The notes beneath the pieces were generated by a model. It did not search any database. It had not been told where the DNA came from and saw only the letters and a list, made by a program, of their open reading frames with translations. Positions 22,870 to 33,569 of a DNA stretch of 64,000 bases are shown piece by piece. The DNA is taken from positions 28,267,507 through 28,331,506 of the forward strand of contig NC_088867.1 in NCBI RefSeq assembly GCF_032884065.1, read 5' to 3'. Numbering within the stretch: position 1 is the first letter of the stretch; each line of letters begins with the position of its first letter. The stretch comes from Artemia franciscana (taxonomy: Eukaryota > Arthropoda > Branchiopoda > Anostraca > Artemiidae). The translations under genes and the position numbers were made by a program.

Positions 22870-24055
22870 ATGAAAAAAAAAAATTAAAAGCATAATATCA
22901 AACTTCAACAAAAGTATAAAATGTAGCCAATAAGATTAATACGTTTACAGCACTAAAGGGTTTTGAACTTTTGTTAGAACCCTGTTAAGTAAGACAAGGC
23001 GATATTGTCTCTTCCTGCTGTTTCAATAAGAATGTCCTTGATGGTAAAGATTTCGGCCAGATGTTGTGTCTTATGTGTTGTAATATTGTCTCTGTTAAAT
23101 TGCCCTTATAAAATAATGATCTCATTCTCAATACTAGTTGTGCACTCTATAAGATTTCTTCAGTATTTTGAACGGTTTAATCTGAGTATCACCTTTCTGA
23201 TCCTGAATTCAATACTGACAATTCTGATCTTGTTCTTTTCAATTGGATAGATTACTCCTATTCCTAGTGAATCTTGGTTTATTACTTCAAAAATCCCCGC
23301 GCTCGGTGTTCACATTGGTATTTCCCTGTTCAGGTCAATTTGTCATACTCACCATCAATATTGTCACCATAATATTGTCTCTCTTAAATTGCCCTTATAA
23401 AATAATGATCTCATTCTCAATACTAGTTGTGCACTCTATAAGATTTCTTCAGTATTTTGAACGGTTTAATCTGAGTATCACCTTTCTGACCCTGAATTCA
23501 ATGCTGACAATTCTGATCTTGTTCTTTTCAATTGGATAGATACTCCTATTCCTAGTGAATCTTGGTTTATTACTTCAAAAATCAAAAAAAAAAAAAATTA
23601 AAAGCATAATATCAAACTTCAACAAAAGTATAAAATGTAGCCAATAAGATTAATACGTTTACAGCACTAAGACAAACTACTGTTAAGTAAGACAAGGCGA
23701 TATTGTCTCTTCCTGCTGTTTCAATAAGCATGTCCTTGATGGTAAAGATTTCGGCCAGATGTTGTGTCTTATGTGTTGTAATATTGTCTCTGTTAAATTG
23801 CCCTTATAAAATAATGATCTCATTCTCAATACTACTTGTGCACTATATAAGATTTCTTCTGTATTTTGCACAGTTTAATCTGAGTATCACCTTTCTGAAC
23901 CTGAATTCAATGCTGACAATTCTGATCTTGTTCTTTTCAATTGGATAGATACTCCTATTCCTAGTGAATCTTGGTTTATTACTTCAAAAATCCCCGCGCT
24001 AGGTGTTCACATTGGTATTTCCCTGTTCAGGTCAATTTGTCATACTCACCATCAA
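22870..24055 (+). repeat. Local triplication: two long units and one short unit
   Basis: Unit 1 (about 22872-23355) and unit 3 (about 23585-24053) are nearly identical, from AAAATTAAAAGCATAATATC through TATTGTCTCTTCCTGCTG to GTTCAGGTCAATTTGTCATA. Unit 2 (about 23372-23580) holds only the middle, from TCTCTTAAATTGCCCTTATA to TTGGTTTATTACTTC. The ORFs it contains appear three times only because the DNA is repeated; they have no recognisable product. Confidence 0.85.
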
Positions 24056-24114
24056 CTGGTTGATCAAATCAACCGCCATTTTTCAGCCTTATACGCCACT
24101 TTCGTTTCTTCAAA

Positions 24115-25812
24115 GATTAAATTAAAAAACAAGTTTTTTGAAATGAAAGTAAGGAGCGACATTAAAACTGAAAACGAACAGAAATTACTCCGTATATGAA
24201 AGGGGCTCTTCCTCCTCTACACCCCGCTCCTTGCGCTAAAGTTTTTTTACTTTTTTAAAAAGTAGAGTTGCGAGAAACTTTAGCGCAAGGAGCGGGGTGT
24301 AGATGAGGAAAAGCCCCTTTCATATACGGAGTAATTTCTGTTCGTTTTCAGTTTTAATGTCGCTCCTTACTTTCATTTCAAAAAACTTGTTTTTTTTATT
24401 TAATTTCTGAAAGTTTTTGAATTAATGCATGTCTGATTTTGGCTCTCCGTACATAAATTATTAAAATGAAATTTGCATATTAATTCTTTTTTTGGCTAAA
24501 TAGCTTTCTCTTAGTTTTGATCAGATGATTTTGAGAAATAAGGGGTGGGGAAGGAGGACTAGATCTTTTAATTTTTAACGAACGTTTTTACTTATAAAAA
24601 ATATACGTAACCTAGGAATTAACTTACGTAACAAACTTTTATATTCTTATATTTTTGATTATATATATGAGGGGGTTGGTCCCCTCGTTAATACCTCGCT
24701 CTTCACACTAAATCTTGTTTTGTCCCAATTCTTTAAGAATGACCACTGAATCAGAAAGGCCGTAGAATAAATAGTTGAAATTACTTAAAAAAATTTTAGC
24801 ATAAAGAGCGAAGTATTTATCTCCTCCTAAGTACCTCGCTCTTTATGCTAAAGTATTCTTAGAACCCCTCATATGCGTAATTATCTCTGTTCGTTTTAAG
24901 TTTTAATGCTTCTCCTTACTTTCAATTGAAAAAACTTTTTCATGTTTATATTTTCATTGTTTTTTTTTAATAGTAATACTAGAAAATCCTGTGCCCTTTT
25001 CATTGAATTTCTCTTCCCCCATGAAATATTCCTCCAAGGAAAGATCTTCCCATATAGCCTCTTCCCCTGAACTCCACACCTAAACCAAAAAATCCCCCTG
25101 ATAACGTCGGTACACTTCCCAGTAACCATTACTGTATGTAAACATTGGTCAAAGTTTCTAACTTGCAGCCCCTCCCCCAGGGACTGTGGGGGGTAAGTCA
25201 TCCCCAAAGACATAGTTATTATGGTTCGACTATGTGGAACAAAATGGCTATCTCAAAATTTTGATCCGTTGACTTTGGGAAAAAACATGAGCCTGGGAGG
25301 GGGCTTAGGTGCCCTCCAATTTTTTGGTCACTTAAAAAGGGCACTAGAACTTTTCATTTCCGTTAGAATGAGCCCTCTTGCAAAACTCTAGGACCACTTG
25401 GTCGATACGATGACCCCTGGGGAAAAACAAAACAAAAAACAAACAAACAAATAAACACGCACCCGTGATTTGTCTTCTGGCAAAAAATACGAAATTCCAC
25501 ATTTTTGTAGATTGGACCTTGAAATTTTTTCTGTAGGGTTCTTTGATACGCTGAATGCGATGGTGTGATTTTCGTTAAGATCCTATGACTTTTAGGGGGT
25601 GTTACTCCCTATTTTCCAAAATAAGGCAAATTTTCTCAGGCTCGTAACTTTTGATGACAAAGACTAAATTTGATGAAACTTATATATTTAAAATCAGCAT
25701 AAAAATCCGATTCTTTCGATATGTCTTTTAGTATTAAAATTTCGTTTTTTAGAGTTTCGTTTACTATTGAGCCGGGTCGCTCCTTACTACAGTTCGTTAC
25801 CACGAACTGTTT
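24115..25812 (+). mobile_element. Family A non-autonomous element, copy 2 (1.7 kb)
   Basis: Collinear with copy 1: GATTAAATTAAAAAACAAG start, a 5' hairpin (about 24128-24250 and 24275-24395), core module, second hairpin around AGGGGGTTGGTCCCCTCG, second core module, and the terminal 9-bp stem-loop at 25789-25810 followed by TTGATTGG. It has the same orientation as copy 1, with the triplication between them. Confidence 0.8.
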
Positions 25813-26331
25813 GATTGGTTCAAGTCGTCACTACCTATCAGCCCTATACAATACTATCGCCCTTCCTCATATCTTTAATATAGCCATCATTAGGAGAATT
25901 CTCTAGGTTATTCACAACATATATACAAACTTCAATTACTGAGCTAATGCAAAAACTTATTAAAAAATGACTAACTGCCCTGAAAAACCACTTCTTTTCA
26001 ATTTAACACAATATCTTAACACATCTTATATTACTTTTTTGGTACAATCATTTTACTTTTGAATAAAGTTTTATTTATATTTATATCATTTTACTTGTGC
26101 TTGTTTATATTTTTATTCATTTCATTGGTCTTTCTTATGCTGTGTATTTTCTTTCTTCTTTATTCATTGTAGCGCTCTGTGTGCATTTCCTGTTTTTCAT
26201 GAAAGGTTTTCTATAAATAATAATTCCAAATTGTTGCTAAGAAACGATCATATTTTAAATATACACCGTAAAAAAGCTTATGCGTTCAATATGTTTTTTA
26301 AAAATTTAGTTTTTTTTAGCTATTATCAGCT
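25813..26331 (+). other. 5' flank of the mpaB-like gene
   Basis: Very AT-rich. A TTTTTTTTAG run ends about 12 bases before the ATG (about 26311-26320) and could be a 3' splice site for a non-coding first exon; no such exon is identified. No clear TATA/initiator pair was recognised. Confidence 0.35.
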
Positions 26332-27483
26332 ATGACAAAGAGCCAGACACTTGAAAATATCGTTCAGGGTAAGGACAAACCTGTTGAAGAAGGAGATGTA
26401 CCAGACGAGATTCCTGAATGGTTTGATATTGAAAGGTTTGAAGATGGGAAAAAATTTGTTCAAAAATACCTTTTCTGCATAGCATTGTCTCAGTTTCTTA
26501 GTTTGTTTGCTGGACTTTCTTTCAATAGACTATTGAAGCCTCTCATTTATTCAAAGAACTCTGAAACACCCAAAAAGGCTCTGAAAAGATATGCTTTGAC
26601 TTCTATACATGTGAATAGTTGGTGCATTGGAAATGTTTTTGAAAACAATAATCCCGCTAGAAAGAGTATACAGTATGTACGTTCTATGCACTCAAAATAT
26701 GCTAAACTTTTCAATAAAGACTCAGAAAAAGTCGATAATGCCACTGTGTATTCTATCTATGGTGTCAAGCCAAGCAGTAAGTACTTAGATACTATGAAAG
26801 AAGACATTGTTGACAAAAGTACTGGTATAAGATCTCCTCAATATTGCAAGGTTTGTAGTAGCATGTGCGGTTTAAGTGTCCCTTTTGATTCTCCAGATGA
26901 GAATAATTGCTATTTAAGTCAAACAGATATGAGTTTTACGCAGTTTGGCTTTATGGGTTTGCTTGTGATGTACCCAGAGAAGTTTGGTATCCATTACCCT
27001 GTGAAACGAGAGTTGGATGGTTTCATTCATATGTGGAAAGTGTTTGGATATATGCTTGGCATTAAAGATGAATACAACTTTTGCCTAGATGATAACTATG
27101 AGGATGTGCGCCAGTTAAGCTTTGAGACTTTTGAGCACTGCTTAAAATATACTATTCTTGGCTCAACTGAAGACTATGAGTTCATGGCTTCTGCTTTGGT
27201 TGAAGGTATGGCAAGAAGTCGTCCCGGACTGACATTTCAATCTTGCTCTCTCTATTTGTTTGACATTGTAAATTGGGATATGCCCAGATTTTCAAACATT
27301 ATTGATAACCGAGGATTGACATATTTTAAGAGAATGAAGTTTGTTTTTCAAACTCTCTTACAGTATAGGGCTTGTCAGTGGGTTTTAATTGGCTTTCATA
27401 AACTATATGTTTGGTGGATGAGAAGGTTTATGTTTAGATCTAAAGGTGACTACAAAGCAGCTATTAAAGCTTTTAGAGACTGA
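26332..27483 (+). CDS. mpaB/rubber-oxygenase-like (DUF2236) protein
   Basis: An intact, uninterrupted 383-codon gene. The protein resembles the arthropod branch of the ER-bound oxygenase mpaB / latex-clearing protein (DUF2236) family, heme proteins that carry out oxidative cleavage of isoprenoid chains in characterised fungal and bacterial members; the substrate of animal members is not known to me. The order is: an acidic N-terminus; a hydrophobic helix (about 46-64, YLFCIALSQFLSLFAGLSF); a conserved segment NPARKSIQYVRSMH (107-120) with Arg110, Arg117 and His120 as candidate heme-pocket residues; SQTDMSFTQFGFMGLLVMYP (196-215); and the family-typical FIHMWKVFGYMLGIKDEYNF (231-250). A C-terminal aromatic/basic stretch (about 350-370) may contact membrane. 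The ATG is the first in frame after stops. It is the only complete gene in the window. Confidence 0.85.
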   Translation: MTKSQTLENIVQGKDKPVEEGDVPDEIPEWFDIERFEDGKKFVQKYLFCIALSQFLSLFAGLSFNRLLKPLIYSKNSETPKKALKRYALTSIHVNSWCIGNVFENNNPARKSIQYVRSMHSKYAKLFNKDSEKVDNATVYSIYGVKPSSKYLDTMKEDIVDKSTGIRSPQYCKVCSSMCGLSVPFDSPDENNCYLSQTDMSFTQFGFMGLLVMYPEKFGIHYPVKRELDGFIHMWKVFGYMLGIKDEYNFCLDDNYEDVRQLSFETFEHCLKYTILGSTEDYEFMASALVEGMARSRPGLTFQSCSLYLFDIVNWDMPRFSNIIDNRGLTYFKRMKFVFQTLLQYRACQWVLIGFHKLYVWWMRRFMFRSKGDYKAAIKAFRD

Positions 27484-28615
27484 AACATAAAGCATTTAAT
27501 AATTTATCAATTAGTCAGCTACTAGTCTTGGAATTCGGTAGAATGTTTCTAACCTTAACTAATACTTACTTTTGTTTGTTCAAGCTGGAATGCTCGACTA
27601 GCAGGTTATCAAAGTAAAAATTATATAATCATTCAAGTTCTGGAGTAGACCGTTAAAATTGATTTTTTTAGGGAATGTAATAATAGTTTCATCAGCGATT
27701 GAAAATGGAATAGAAAATAATGTAAGATGAAACCGTGACTGCCTAAAGTGTGGTATCCCCTGTCATTACGTATTCTCTGGCTGGAGTAATATATCATTTT
27801 TTGTTCATCTTTGGCATAAAAAATAGCTTAGAATGTTAAAGGATATTACACACTTAAAGCTAGAATTCGCTATTATTCCTCATATCTGTAATATCCGCAT
27901 GGCTCTACGATAATTTCTTTGGTTTCTCTTAGAATAGAGTAGCCTTTTCTAAAATCAATGGTTGTTTCATAAGTAGTGTCTGAACCCGTGGGTCAAACCC
28001 ATGTTTGTGTGGTGTAATCTTTAGGTTTTTTTTTTGTCAAGGGTGAATTACTAAAGGGCAGTAAGTAGTGCAAAATGGAATAAGTGACTGTAAATGTACA
28101 GTAATTTTCTTGTAATTGCTAGATCGATAAAATATGATAATGCAGTTGAAATACGTGCTTCTTCTTACCGTTTTTGAAGTTTGTAGATACATTTTTTGAA
28201 GCTAAAGGAGTGAATTTACCTGTTAGGAAATTGACATGGTATACTATGTTATAAGGATTATCATTCTAATATTCACTGGCAAGAAATTATATTTATTGTT
28301 TACTTGCTACTTCAGATAATTGTCGTTTCGGAATTACTAGGTCTACCATGAATAAGGCTAATATTATTCCTCTCTTTGATAGGTCTGATTTTGATTCGCA
28401 GTAGTTAACCGTAAAAATGTGAATTCGGTTTTGGTATAGATATGTTGAATATTTAGGAAGTAGTTGAGGCCCCAGTGTTGCTGTTGTTACCGTTACTCAA
28501 ATGTGCGAAATTTATTATATTACTTGGATAAAAATTTTTGAAATTAAAACAAGTTTCAGTTATTTTAAGGCTATTCAGATATAGTTTAGTCGGTATTCTG
28601 ATTCTATTAATAATA
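27484..28615. other. 3' flank of the mpaB-like gene, unique intergenic DNA
   Basis: AT-rich, mostly single-copy-looking sequence with no credible exon or repeat. No canonical AATAAA follows the stop codon closely; AATAAT-type variants occur within about 20 bases. Confidence 0.45.
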
Positions 28616-28619
28616 GTAA

Positions 28620-31280
28620 TTATAATTTATTTCTGACCCACTTTACAACAACACAAGTGGAGTGATTAAACAAGAGCAAAAACAAAAGCAAAAATGACAC
28701 AACAAAAATCGCACTTACTAGTAGAGCAGATGGATTGAATTCTGGAAAGAACCTAATGAAACAAGAGCTAAGAGCTCATATGGTACTTGTGACGAGGCGA
28801 GAAGAGCTAAGAGCCAAGATGGTATGAACTCTAACAAAATTCTATAAATCAATAGATTGATTTAAAAAGGAAAATAAGAGGCTTAACGCCGTTCAGGATA
28901 TAAAATAAGAGCTCTGAGTCTCGATGTCCTTCTAAATATCAAAATTCATTAAGATCTGATCACTCACTCGTAAGTTATGAATACCAAACTTTTCTAATTT
29001 TTCCTCTCCCTTTAGCCCCCCAGATGGTCGAATCTGGGAAAACGACTTTATCAAGTCAAATTGTGCAGCTCCCTGACACGCCTACCAATTTTGATCGTCC
29101 TAGCACGTCCAGAAGCACCAAACTCCCCAAATCACTGAGCCCCTCCCCCAACTCCCCCAAAGACTGCGAATCCAGTACGATTCTGTCAATCACGTATCAA
29201 GGACATTTGTTTATTCTATCCACCAAGCTTCATCCCGATTCCTCCACTCCAAGTGTTTTTCCAAGATTTCCCTTGTTGGAAATCTTGTTGGAAATTTTTC
29301 CCTCTTGGAGTTCTTCCAAGAACTCCCCACAATGTCAAAAGATCTGGTCGGGATTTGAAATCAGAGCTCTGAGACATGAATTCCTTCTAAAAATCAAATT
29401 TCATTTAGATCCGATCATCTATTCATAAGATAAAAATACCCCAATTTTCACGTTTTCCAAGAATTCCGGTTTCCCCCTCCAAATCCCCCCAATGTCACAG
29501 GATCTGGTCGGAATTTAAAATTAGAACTTCGAAGCATAAGATCCTTCTAAATGTCAAATTTCATTAAGATCTGGTCTCCCTTTCGTAAGTTACAAATACC
29601 TAAATTTTCAAAATTACCCCCCCCCCCCAATTCCACCAAAGAGAGCAGATCCGGTCCGGTTATGTCAGTCACGTATCTTAGACAGGTTTCTATTCTTCCC
29701 ATCCCGTTTCATCCTGATCTCACCGCTTTAAGTATTTTCTAAGATTTCCGGTCCCCCCCCCCAACTGCCCCCTCCACTTACGCTTGATCCGGTTGAGATT
29801 TAAAATAAGAGATCTGAGTTACGAGGTCCTTCTAAATAGGAAGATTCATGAAGATCCGATCACTCCTTTGTAAGTTAAAAATACGTCATTTTTTCTTATT
29901 TTTCAGAATTAACCTCTCCCCCCCCAATAGAGCGGATCCGTTCCAATCATATAAATCACGTACGTAAGAATTTTGCTTATTTTTCTCGCCAAGTCTCATC
30001 CTGATCCCTCCAATCTAAGCGTTTTCCATGATTTTAGGTTCCCCCACCCCAAACTTCCCCCAATGTCACCAGATCCGGCCAGGATTTAAAATAAGAGCTT
30101 TGAGACACGATATCCTTCTAAATATCAAATTTCATTGAGATCCGATCATCAGTTAAAAATACCTCCTTTTTTCTAATTTTTCAGAAGTAACCCCTCCCCC
30201 AGCTACGCCAAAGAGAGCGGATCCGTTCCGGTTATGTCAATCCTATATCTAGGACTTGTGCTTATTTTTCCCTTTAAGTTTCATCCCGATCCCTCCAGTC
30301 TAAGTGTTTTCCAAGTTTTAGGTTTCCCCCTCCCAACCCCCCCCCCCCCCAATGTAACCAGATCCGGTCGGGATTGAAAATAAGAGCTCTGAGACACGAT
30401 ATCCATATAAATATCAAATTTCATTGAGATCCGATATCCCGTTCGTAAGTTAAAAATACCTCATTTTTTCTAATTTTTCAGGAATACCCCCCCCCCCCCC
30501 AACTACCCCAAAGAGAGCGTATCCGTTCCGTTTATGTCAAGCATGTATCTAGGACTCGTGTTTATTTTTCCCACCAAGTTTCATCCCGATCCCTCCACTC
30601 TAAGTTTTTTCAAGTTTTAGGTTTCCCCCTCCCAACTCCCCCCCCCAATGTCACCAGATCTGGTCGGGATTTAAAATAAGAGCTCTAAGACACCATATCC
30701 TTCTGAATATCAAATATCATTGAGATCCTATCACCCGTTCGTAAGTTAAAAATACCTATTTTTTTTAATTTTCAGCATTACCCCCTCCCCCCTCCAACCA
30801 CCCCAAAGAGAGCGGATCTTTTCCGGTTATGTTAATCATGTATCTAGGACTTGTGCTTATTTTTCCCACCAAGTTTCATCCTGATCTCTCCACTCTAAGT
30901 GTTTTCCAAGATTTTAGGTTTCCCCCTCCCATATCCCCCCCCAATGTCACCAGGTCCGGTCGGGATTTAAAATAACAGCTCTGAGACAAGATATCCTTCC
31001 AAACATCAAATTTCATTAAGATCTGATCTATAGTTCGTAAGTTAAAAATACTTCAATTTTTCCATTTTTTCCGAATTAACCGACCCCCACTCCCCTCCCC
31101 CCCCCAGATGGTCAAATTGGGAAACGACTATTTCTATTTTAAGCTGGTCCCGTCCCTGATACGCCTGCCAAATTTCATTGTCCTAGATTACCTGGAAGTG
31201 CCTTAAGTAGCAAAACCGGGACCGACAGAATTGGCGATTGCTATATGACACATGGTTAATACCAAGTGCCATAAAAACCG
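28620..31280 (+). mobile_element. Family E element: ~300-bp tandem array with terminal stem-loop
   Basis: About 28620-28880 is a unique head. The rest is a head-to-tail array whose unit includes GATCCGGTCGGGATTTAAAA, AAGAGCTCTGAGACACGATA, CCTTCTAAATATCAAATTTC, CGTTCGTAAGTTAAAAATAC, a long C-run, AAAGAGAGCGGATCCGTTCC and GTTTCATCCCGATCCCTCCA. The CCTTCTAAATATC landmark recurs near 28930, 29385, 29540, 29828, 30111, 30404, 30702 and 30997, a spacing close to 295-300 bp in the later units. The tail (31130-31270) differs and ends in a stem-loop at 31249-31268. The Ser/Pro-rich ORFs (for example 29024-29428) are translations of the array. Confidence 0.75.
31249..31268 (+). repeat. 3'-terminal stem-loop of family E
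   Basis: CACATGGT-TAAT-ACCAAGTG: 7 of 8 stem pairs with a 4-nt loop, directly followed by CCATAAAAA. It occupies the same terminal position as the hairpin of family A. Confidence 0.55.
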
Positions 31281-31389
31281 TATTTTTTCTTAGCTTGGAA
31301 CTTAAAGACTCAAAAATGAAAGTACATCAGTCACACCGCATCATAGGTAGTGCTACCTAAATAAAGAACGATGTTGGTGCATTATATAT

Positions 31390-33560
31390 TGTTTTTTTTT
31401 AAGACCAGGACACTTCGTATAGAAGGAGTTGTAGTAAAAACTTCGAAAAGGACTCATTCGATTGGAAATTGAAGGGCTTAGCCCCCTTTTTAATAGCTAA
31501 AAGGAGTGATTAGAGAGTAACCAACTCCCCTGCCACGCCCATTATTTCCCAACACACCAAGTCAAAATTTGGTTATAGCTATTTTGTTCAACATAATTGA
31601 AAGTTCTGGAAATTATATCTTTGAGGATGACGCCCCACACAGCCCTCGTGGCTAGGGTTTTAAGTTAAGCCTTGGGGCAAATAAGGTTTTTATGTAAAGG
31701 GCTGTCGTATAAGCTTCGGAGAGGGCTTATTAGATTGGTAATCCGAAGTTCTAGTGCCCTTTTTATAAGTCAAAGTGATCAAATGGCAGCTACCTACCCC
31801 TCCTCCTACCCGTCGTATTTTCCTGAAATGTATCAAAAAGAAATTTTGAGATAGCCATTTTATTCAAAATATTCCAAGGATCATATAAAAAGGCTTATGA
31901 GGTTGAAACAAACCCCAGAGCCTGGGGGGTAGGGGCTGTAAGTTATGCCCTGGAAGCATTGAAAGTTTTTATGGAAGGGTTGGTTGTATAAACTTTAGAG
32001 GATGCTCATTTGGTTGAAAATTGGAAACTCTAATCCCCTTTTAAGAGCAAAAGTGATGGAGGGTAACTATCCTCCTCCCCCGAATATCTCTCTTTTCACC
32101 AAACACATCTGATTGAAATGGTGAGATAGCCATTTTGTCCATAATGTCTAAACAGACATATAACAATGTCTTCAGTGTTGACACGACCCCCTACAACCCT
32201 GGGGCAAGGGTTGTAAGTTATACCTCGGAGGCATATAAGATTTTATGGAATGGGTGGTCATGTAAACTTCAGATTGGGCTAGTTTAATTTGAACTTCGAA
32301 TTTATAATGCCCTTATTAAGGGTTCTTGTTATCTTTTAAGAGTCAAAAGCTATGGAGGGCAACTAGCTCTCCCTCCTCCTGACTACCCCTCTTTTCACCA
32401 AACACATCTGATTGAAATTTTGGGATAGCCGTTTTGTTTAAAATAGTCTAAAGAACTTATAACAATGCCTCCAGGGTTGAAACAGCCCCCCAGACTCTGG
32501 GGCAAGGGTTCAAGTTATGCCCTGGGGGTATGTAAGTCTTTTATGGAATAGGTGGTCGTATAAACTTCAGATAGGGTTCCATTTGATTTGAAATTGGAAG
32601 CTATAGTGCTCGTATTAAGTCAAAAGGGATTTGAAAGCAACTGCCCCCTCTCCACACCCATCATTTCCCTAAACACACTCAATCAAAATTTTGAGATAGC
32701 TAATTTGTTCAACGTAGTTGAAGGATCCGGAAATTCTGTCTCCGAGGATGAAATCCCCTAACAGCTGTAGGCAATGGTTGTAAGTTATACCTAAGGTACA
32801 TATAAGATTTTTACAGAAAGGGTGGCCGTATATACTTCGGGAGGGGCGCATTCGATTAGTAATCAGAAGTTCTAGTGCTCTTTTTAAGAGTCAAACTGAT
32901 CAGAGGGGAGCAATTCTATTCACAATAATCCAAAGATCATATAACAAGGCTTTTGAGGTTGATACAAGCCACCAGAGCTTGGGGTAAGGGTTGTAGGTTA
33001 TGCCCCGAGGACATTTATGGTTTTTGTGGAAGGGATGGTTGTATAAATTTTAGAGGTGGCTCATCTGGTTGAAAATTGGAAGTTCTAGTTCCCTTTTAAG
33101 AGTCAAAAGTGATGAAGGTCAACTAACCCCCTTCCCAACTACCCCTCTTTGCACCAAATGCATCGGGTTGAATTTGTGAGATAGGCATTTTGTTCAAAAT
33201 AGTACAAAGAATGTGTAACAATGCATCCAGGGTGGAAGGGCTGAAACTTATACCCTGGGTCATACATGTTTTTAATGGAATAAGTGATCGTATAAACTTC
33301 AGATGGGGCTCATTTGATTTGAAATTTGAAGTAATAGTGTCCTTTTTAAGATTCAAAGTGATATGAGAACAATCAGCCCCCTCTCACGCCTATAATTTGA
33401 TTTCCCAAAATAAACATCCCAACAAAGTTTTGAGACATTTTTTTTCAGTATTGTTGAAAGTTTCAATAGTTGTGGGTTTGGGGACGTCAATCCCCCCCTC
33501 TCCCACTCGAGGCCTCGGGGCAAGGGCTGTAAGTTAGGCAATTTCTTCATTGTTCACATA
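31390..33560 (-). repeat. Family C tandem array (~270 bp units), inverted orientation
   Basis: About eight degenerate units. The landmark GTATAAACTTC-GA--GGGCTCATTNGATTGGAAATT recurs near 31435, 31709, 31988, 32262, 32557, 32828, 33041 and 33290. Each unit also carries CCCTTTTTAAGAGTCAAA-GTGAT, a C-rich tract, GATAGCCATTTTGTTCA and a GGGGCAAGGGTTGTAAGTTA block. It is the reverse complement of the array at 44890-48690. No coding capacity. Confidence 0.8.
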
Positions 33561-33569
33561 AAGTATGTG

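Noticed and set aside
23005..23948. Three similar hydrophobic ORFs suggesting a small gene family
   Set aside because: The similarity is a DNA-level triplication; there is no domain and no codon-position bias visible.
29024..29742. Ser/Pro-rich ORFs
   Set aside because: They lie in the family E tandem array; the same text recurs in each unit with frame breaks.
28620..33560. Regularly spaced repeats resembling a CRISPR array
   Set aside because: Units of 270-300 bp without short identical repeats and unique spacers, in a eukaryotic genome.
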